In this document: one piece after another, positions 33,713 through 37,357 of the stretch
How the letters are laid out: each line of letters opens with the position of its first letter
How positions within the stretch are numbered: position 1 is the first letter of the stretch
Origin: an uncultured Collinsella sp.
GTDB lineage: Bacteria; Actinomycetota; Coriobacteriia; Coriobacteriales; Coriobacteriaceae
Assembly (NCBI GenBank): GCA_958435545.1
Contig: CAUBGU010000005.1
Location: 1 to 37,357 of the forward strand
Direction of reading: 5' to 3'
DNA: 37,357 bases
The notes under the pieces: generated by a model
The model's database searches: none
Seen by the model: the letters and a program-made list of their open reading frames with translations, nothing else
Told to the model about the DNA's origin: nothing
Position numbers and translations under genes: made by a program

Positions 33713-34654
33713 CTAGCGATGTGCTAGCGGATGCGCCGCCAGATAGACCTCGGTCAGTTGCGTTCGGTCGACATGCGTGTAGACCTGCGTGGTCGATATA
33801 TCGGCATGTCCCAAGATCTCCTGTAGCACACGGAGGTCTGCGCCGCCCGCAAGCATATGGGTGGCAAAGGAGTGACGCAGCGTGTGGGGATGGAGTCCCA
33901 CCAGCCCCACCTGGCGCCCGTAGCGCTCACAGATGGCATGAATGCCCTGGCGCGACAGACGGCGGCCGTTCTTATTTAAAAAGACCGCCGAGGTCTCGGT
34001 TCCGCGGGCATGGGCCGCCAAGCGAGAACGCCCCTCAGTTACATAGAGCGTCAGAGCTCGCGCCGCGCTTCCCACCAGCGGTGACAGGCGTTCCTTTGAG
34101 CCCTTACCGCGAACGAGCACAAAGCCATCGTCGATATGGATATCGCCCACATCGAGCCCCACCAACTCGCTCACACGTAAACCGCATCCGTAGAGCACTT
34201 CCAAGATGGCATGGTCGCGCAAGCCCATCTCGCCCTCGGGGAAGTCTTGATCGAGCAGCGCCGAGACATCCTCCACCGATAGATACTCCGGCAAACGCTC
34301 AGCCTTTTTAGGCAGGCGCAACGCCGCCGTTGGATTTTGGGCCACAGCCCCATCGCGCACCAAAAAGGCATGCAGGCCCTTCACGGCCGCAAGCGCACGC
34401 TCCACCGAGGCATCGGAATAGCCCCCATCGCGACGGTCGGCAACAAAGCCCTCCACGACCTGACGGGTCACCTCTTCAAAAGACACAATACCCGCCCGCT
34501 CCAGATAGGCGCAGTACGTCGTCAGGTCACGACGATAGGCCGCAATCGTGTTGCGCGCCAAACCCCGCTCGACCGCGAGGTAATCGAGATACTCCCCCGC
34601 CGCCACGGCGAGCGACGAGGGAGTAGCTTCGGTATGTTCCTTATTCGCCGGCAC
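33713..34654 (-). CDS. xerD: XerD-type tyrosine recombinase
   Basis: A 313-residue recombinase from GTG 34654. The N-terminal SAM-like core domain spans about 14-105 (EYLDYLAVERGLARNTIAAYRRDL) and the catalytic domain 125-305. The active site is complete: Arg160 (YGCGLRVSEL), Lys184 (VRGKGSKERL), His257 and Arg260 (HTLRHSFATHML), His283 (LGHADIS) and Tyr292 (TQVYTHV). It would resolve chromosome dimers at dif with a partner recombinase. The frame extends upstream into pyrG, but GTG 34654, 2 bp after the pyrG stop, gives the length expected for the family. The ribosome site is poor, so translation is probably coupled to pyrG. Confidence 0.88.
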   Translation of the reverse strand: MPANKEHTEATPSSLAVAAGEYLDYLAVERGLARNTIAAYRRDLTTYCAYLERAGIVSFEEVTRQVVEGFVADRRDGGYSDASVERALAAVKGLHAFLVRDGAVAQNPTAALRLPKKAERLPEYLSVEDVSALLDQDFPEGEMGLRDHAILEVLYGCGLRVSELVGLDVGDIHIDDGFVLVRGKGSKERLSPLVGSAARALTLYVTEGRSRLAAHARGTETSAVFLNKNGRRLSRQGIHAICERYGRQVGLVGLHPHTLRHSFATHMLAGGADLRVLQEILGHADISTTQVYTHVDRTQLTEVYLAAHPLAHR

Positions 34655-34656
34655 CC

Positions 34657-36324
<1,668 letters not shown>

Positions 36325-36336
36325 TTACCTGCGCTT

Positions 36337-36405
36337 CCCGTAGAAGTTGTTTATCCACATCTTACGGGTCTTCATTGTAATACTCGCGCCGCGGACCGTT
36401 CGCAA
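36337..36405 (-). promoter_or_regulatory. pyrG promoter and leader hairpin
   Basis: On the minus strand TTGCGA (36405-36400) and TATTAC (36382-36377) are 17 bp apart; the start would be near 36370. The leader contains CCCGTA/TACGGG arms (36337-36342, 36363-36368) enclosing TGTGGATAA, a perfect DnaA-box sequence. No T run follows the hairpin, so it is not an intrinsic terminator of the Bacillus pyrG type. Confidence 0.45.
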
Positions 36406-36440
36406 TTTTTCTCGCGTGCGATTGCATTTCTCAATCTTGA

Positions 36441-36471
36441 AACAAAACGCCGCCCGGTTTCCCAGGCGGCG
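36441..36471 (-). terminator. intrinsic terminator after the winged-helix gene
   Basis: CGCCGCC (36448-36454) pairs with GGCGGCG (36465-36471), and on the minus strand TTTTGTTT follows. It separates the small regulator from pyrG. Confidence 0.8.
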
Positions 36472-36496
36472 TCGCTGTGGCAAGGGTTACATGCTG

Positions 36497-36835
36497 CTAT
36501 CGATCAGCAACCTCGTCCTCGAGCATTTCTTGAACGAGCATGCCGGTACGGACGCCCTCAAGATACCACTTGCCATGTTCGGTGAGGCAAATGCCATTTG
36601 CAAGCTGACCGCCGTCGTCGCTATAACGCGAGACGACATCAATCATGCCTTCGGAATCCAAGCGATCGATTGCGGCGCGGGCACGATACGGCGAAACCCC
36701 CACGCGCTCGGCAAGCGTTTTGCGCGAGAAACCATACGGCCCGCCATTGTCTTCGGTTTGCCGGTCGATCTCCATCAACACCAGCACCTCGACACGCTTC
36801 ATATCGTTGACACTCGCACGACCCTTGCCCGCCAT
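36497..36835 (-). CDS. small winged-helix transcriptional regulator-like protein
   Basis: A 112-residue protein with a helix-turn-helix spanning about 18-75 (KRVEVLVLMEIDRQ, then GFSRKTLAERVGVSPYRARAAIDRLDSEGMIDVVSRY) and a wing-like GGQLANGICLTEHGKWYLEG. This is the fold of small MarR/PadR-type DNA-binding proteins. The target is unknown. Start ATG 36835 follows GAGGAGG by 6 bp; an in-frame ATG at 36889 is unlikely. It has its own terminator and stands alone. Confidence 0.7.
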   Translation of the reverse strand: MAGKGRASVNDMKRVEVLVLMEIDRQTEDNGGPYGFSRKTLAERVGVSPYRARAAIDRLDSEGMIDVVSRYSDDGGQLANGICLTEHGKWYLEGVRTGMLVQEMLEDEVADR

Positions 36836-37091
36836 AGCAGCCTCCTCAAACCGAGCACGAGCATCTAACGCGCCGCGCGCGACCGACACACCTCACGATG
36901 GCAGGTAATATCCATCATGCGGCATCCCGCTAAGGATGAAACAGTTATGGTTATTGTATACCGCTCAAATTGTTTCTAGGCAGGTAAACAGCTATTTTTC
37001 GCCGAAATAGGCGCTTTATTGATCAAAAAGCCGTACCGGGCGCTAACCCGATACGGCCAAAATGCAATGCAATTACCGCGGTGCTTCAAAC
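36836..37091. other. intergenic region upstream of the winged-helix gene
   Basis: It holds the terminator of the DUF1846 gene and a small dyad (CTATTT...AAATAG, 36991-37009). The region between 36930 and 37020 is AT-rich and probably contains the promoter of the winged-helix gene (TATACAAT near 36955-36962), but no -35 at the right distance was found. No coding frame is credible. Confidence 0.4.
37025..37057 (-). terminator. intrinsic terminator after the DUF1846 gene
   Basis: An 11-bp stem with one G-U pair (37030-37040 with 37047-37057, six-base loop) is followed on the minus strand by five T. Confidence 0.88.
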
Positions 37092-37357
37092 TTAGCGATG
37101 GAAGAAACCGCGGCGCTCAAACTTGGGCTCGCAGCACACGTTGATACCCAGTTTGCGCAGTACCGTCTCGTCCGTCGGCGAGATAATCACGCTAAAAAAG
37201 GCATCGCAACCGCGCAGCTGCTCCAGGCCCGAAAGGACGCGAGCGGCCGTCTCACTCGTGGCCGAGGTGATCGACAGCGCCATAAGCGTCTCGTCGGTGT
37301 GGAGGCGCGGGTTTTTGCTGCCCAGGAAATGCGTCTTGAGCTTGCTGATGGGCTCGA
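37092..37357 (-). CDS. DUF1846-family protein (C-terminal fragment, runs off the window)
   Basis: The last 87 residues of a protein whose N-terminus lies beyond the right edge. The segment LKTHFLGSKNPRLHTDETLMALSITSATSETAARVL followed by QLRGCDAFFSVIISPTDETVLRKLGINVCCEP is the C-terminal signature of DUF1846 proteins, which are about 500 residues long and occur in Gram-positives. Their function is not established. The stop at 37092 is followed by a strong terminator. Confidence 0.75.
   Translation of the reverse strand, partial: EPISKLKTHFLGSKNPRLHTDETLMALSITSATSETAARVLSGLEQLRGCDAFFSVIISPTDETVLRKLGINVCCEPKFERRGFFHR

Noticed and set aside
36351..36359. Perfect DnaA box TTATCCACA in the pyrG leader
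   Set aside because: A single copy is expected by chance about once in every few windows of this size; no cluster of boxes, AT-rich unwinding element or dnaA gene is nearby.

Overview
The window is high-GC DNA that looks like the chromosome of a coriobacterium, most likely a Collinsella-type gut actinobacterium. The evidence is the actinobacterial order of the division cluster (mraZ to ftsZ, then pgeF, yggS, sepF, yggT, divIVA), an FtsZ with a GEGGGTGTG signature, a Wag31-type DivIVA and strongly G/C-biased codons. The genus is an inference from gene content; no rRNA or other marker is present to fix it.

Positions 1-3500 are the right part of an integrated element: the 3' part of a phage-type repressor with an S24-like domain, a DUF4041/T5orf172 coiled-coil protein and a tyrosine integrase. 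They are followed by a REP-like palindrome and three related 55-bp palindromes. The left end of the element lies outside the window.

Positions 3500-9500 hold assorted chromosomal genes. On the minus strand are an SGNH esterase, a TIGR02452/PARG-like protein with an altered catalytic motif, a Bax-inhibitor-1-like membrane protein and a small unknown that is probably leaderless. On the plus strand are a low-affinity phosphate transporter (PiT) with its DUF47/PhoU-like partner, a long palindrome and a nitroreductase. Two convergent terminators at 9515-9607 close this block.

Positions 9600-33400 are one long minus-strand run that carries out cell-wall precursor synthesis and septation. Read in the direction of transcription it is mraZ, rsmH, ftsL-like, ftsI/PBP, murF, mraY, murD, ftsW, murG, murC, murB, ftsQ, ftsZ, (terminator), pgeF, pstS, pstC, pstA, pstB, phoU, yggS, sepF, yggT, divIVA. 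The high-affinity phosphate operon sits inside the usual ftsZ-divIVA tail, between pgeF and yggS. The pgeF stop overlaps the pstS start, and a PHO-box-like direct repeat lies upstream of pgeF. A good sigma-70 promoter with a run of MraZ-type TGGGN boxes drives the cluster from about 33,312.

Positions 33,400-37,357 contain a long palindrome, xerD, pyrG with a recognisable promoter, a small winged-helix regulator and the C-terminus of a DUF1846 protein, all on the minus strand.

The most interesting points are the three-unit palindrome array next to the integrase, the phosphate operon embedded in the division cluster with a candidate PHO box, the apparent AUC (non-AUG) start of yggT, the missing catalytic glutamate in the PARG-like protein, the Cys/Arg replacement of the Ser/Lys dyad in the repressor, and the MraZ operator region with two GGGGYGGTTCCCC dyads.
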